A model generated the notes under the pieces. It saw only the letters and a list, made by a program, of their open reading frames with translations. It was not told the origin of the DNA and did no database searches. This document shows positions 62,095-64,000 of a stretch of 64,000 nucleotides of DNA, piece by piece. Origin of the DNA: Dicaeum eximium. Its lineage: Eukaryota > Chordata > Aves > Passeriformes > Dicaeidae. Within the stretch, counting starts at the first letter, position 1, and each line of letters opens with the position of its first letter. The stretch lies in contig VWZP01009168.1 in NCBI GenBank assembly GCA_013396995.1, positions 1,039,962 to 1,103,961 of the forward strand. The letters run 5' to 3'. The position numbers and the translations under genes were made by a program.

Positions 62095-63295
62095 TTTATT
62101 AATATATCTTGAGAAAAGGTTGATCCCAGTAAGAGAGAAAGAAGACATCCCCAAGAAATGTCAAACAAATAGAGTTGGTCATTGGATCATTCAATTAATG
62201 CATTTATTCAGCAACAAATTGGAGTACAATTGTTAAAATAAATTTTGTAAGCAAAATATTCAGCCAATGGCTTTCAAATGCATTTTCTTTTCAGTAATGA
62301 AATACAAAGAGTCTGCTGTGACAGAGGTAGGAATGGAGAACTCTAAGACAGCGTTCAAAGCTATGGTCACCCACTGGTCTTCTGAAAAGGGCTGCAGCAA
62401 GCTTGACCTTTAGTTAGTTTAAAGAAGATATTATTAAAGTTTTTACTCATTAAAACAAACAAACAAGAAAACTCCCCAAAACATCCTATTTAAGCTCTTT
62501 TAATGTAAAAACAAGTCAAAGTGAGAACAAAGGTAAGACAGAAAGAGTGTTGAGTGGTTGTTGGAAGGGATAAAACATTGCCAGTCTTTTATGAGACAGA
62601 CAAGAAATGCTGATGATTGTGAGCCTCAAATTTAGAGTAGTTGTACTTTAACTTTGGTTTTCTTTTTTGTCCCATCCTTTAAGCTCATCCTCCACTCTGT
62701 CTTAACTCCTTACTTTCCTTTCCTGCCAGTGTGAGGCTTCCTCATGGAAGAACAAAAGGGTTCCTAGTAAAATATTTTCAGCTTCTGTCCTTTAAGCATC
62801 CAGTCATGCATTACACAGAAGTTGTAACTAATTATTAACAAAGCTCTGCTGATTCAAGGTATTCAAAGCTTTGATTAATTGGGACATAACCAACCAAATA
62901 AAATACCCTAAGCCAGAGAACCAAATCCCACTAGCATCTGCAATGTGGAGGTGAGCAATTAGGGTAACAAACCTTTGGAGAAACAAATTGTATACTTCAA
63001 GGACACAGTCACATGGGAAAAAAACAAAACAAAACAAAAAAACCCCAAAAAAAACCAAAAACATTTAAAGCTCTGATTAGAGAAAGGGATTCATCTCCCT
63101 ACTCTGCTTTTTGAGAGAACCTAAGGGACTGATTTCTCTGGGGGAGGAATCTTCTGAAAAAGAAATTTGGGGACAATCTGAGAGGATGAGGGTATGGGTT
63201 ACTATGGAAAGATTATAAGGAGAATCAAAAACCAGATCTTCATAGTTCATTTTTTCCCTTTTGAATTTTAAAGAACCCCTAAATATTATTATTGA
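62095..63295. other. Intergenic, nothing recognised
   Basis: AT-rich DNA with an A-rich (AAAAC)n-type stretch at 63018-63062. No further CYP2 exon relic was recognised. Confidence 0.5.
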
Positions 63296-63297
63296 GG

Positions 63298-63532
63298 GCA
63301 TCAGTCACCAGGAAAGGTTTAGGTTGGATATTAGGGAAAAAATCTTTACTGGAAGAGTGGTAAAACATTGGAACAGGCTCCCCAGGGAAGCAGGGGAGTC
63401 ACCATCCCTGGAAGTGTTCAAGAAGTGGGTAGACATATCATTCTCAATGTGGTTTACTGGCCATGATGATAATCCATCCAAGGTTGGACTTGACGATCTT
63501 GGAAGTATTTTCCATCCTTAAGGACTCTAAAG
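63298..63532 (+). mobile_element. CR1 3' fragment
   Basis: CR1 3' part (AGGTTTAGGTTGGATATTAG, then GGACTTGACGATCTTGG) with a degraded tail. Confidence 0.92.
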
Positions 63533-63534
63533 AT

Positions 63535-64000
63535 TTACTGCCAGCATTTGGTGCTTCCTCACTCAGGTATTCCTGTGTGGTCAGCACTCAAAACTAGAGA
63601 AATTACTTCACCCTCTTTAAGGTGAATGAAAAACCCTCTGAACTCCCAAGCAAGAATTTGAGGGGTGAAATTCATATATTGAAGGTAAGATTTTTACAGG
63701 CTGTCCACAGATGGAATCTTTTTCAAGTACTACAACACTTCATAAATTATGCACAAAATACTTCTAAAATATTTACAAATGTGGTATTTACATTGTTAAA
63801 TCCTTCCCCAATTTTTACAAAAATGAATGTGTGAGGGGATAAAGGACATCCTACAACCAACAAGGTAGAAGAGAGTCAGTCATTGCACATCTGCAAAAGA
63901 GCTTATCTGAACTAAAGGGTGATACAACAAATGTATTTTTATTTATGGATAGAAATCTGACATGCATAGCAGTATACAGCAGGTATAACATATGGGACAG
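63535..64000. other. Intergenic, nothing recognised
   Basis: No gene or repeat was recognised up to the window end. Confidence 0.55.

Overview
This window is vertebrate nuclear DNA, almost certainly from a bird and probably a passerine. It holds about thirty CR1 LINE fragments (3' ends with the ATTCTRTG-type tail), several ERV-type LTRs with avian sequence style, spliced genes with GT-AG introns, and a CpG-island promoter. There is no bacterial, plasmid or phage content and no CRISPR array. The class call rests on the CR1 and LTR types; the passerine call is inference.

Layout. From 1 to about 19.8 kb is gene-poor DNA full of CR1 fragments; a short GC-rich edge at 1-110 may belong to a gene outside the window. 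From 19.8 to 27.4 kb, plus strand, is a four-exon opsin of the OPN5 (neuropsin) group, 344 aa, with the retinal-binding lysine but an altered TM3 (D/E)RY motif and an altered TM6 CWxP motif. From 29.5 to 45.03 kb, minus strand, is MMUT (methylmalonyl-CoA mutase), with twelve coding exons giving 740 aa and every coding exon intact. From 45.1 to 49.6 kb, plus strand, is CENPQ, an inner-kinetochore CCAN subunit of about 273 aa. MMUT and CENPQ are head-to-head around one CpG-island promoter with an NRF1 palindrome, a GC box and, 0.2 kb inside CENPQ, an inverted pair of ZNF143-type sites. From 51.4 to 60.1 kb, minus strand, is a nine-exon CYP2-family cytochrome P450 (520 aa). Its membrane anchor is encoded by two in-frame tandem copies of a 72-bp unit. 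A decayed relic of another CYP2 last exon lies at about 62 kb, so the locus probably once held a CYP2 cluster.

Functional relations. The genes do not form a pathway. MMUT and CENPQ share a promoter region, a vertebrate arrangement I recall from human chromosome 6p12. Opsin/MMUT and CENPQ/CYP2 are convergent pairs. A 91-base assembly gap (44764-44854) interrupts a 42-bp GC-rich tandem repeat beside the shared promoter.

I found no wholly new system. The best leads are the duplicated P450 anchor, the non-canonical opsin motifs, the inverted ZNF143-like pair with a possible alternative in-frame CENPQ first exon, the CYP2 relic, and two LTR-type elements with clean target-site duplications. Exon boundaries were read by eye from splice signals and reading frame; LTR and CR1 ends are approximate unless a target-site duplication is stated.
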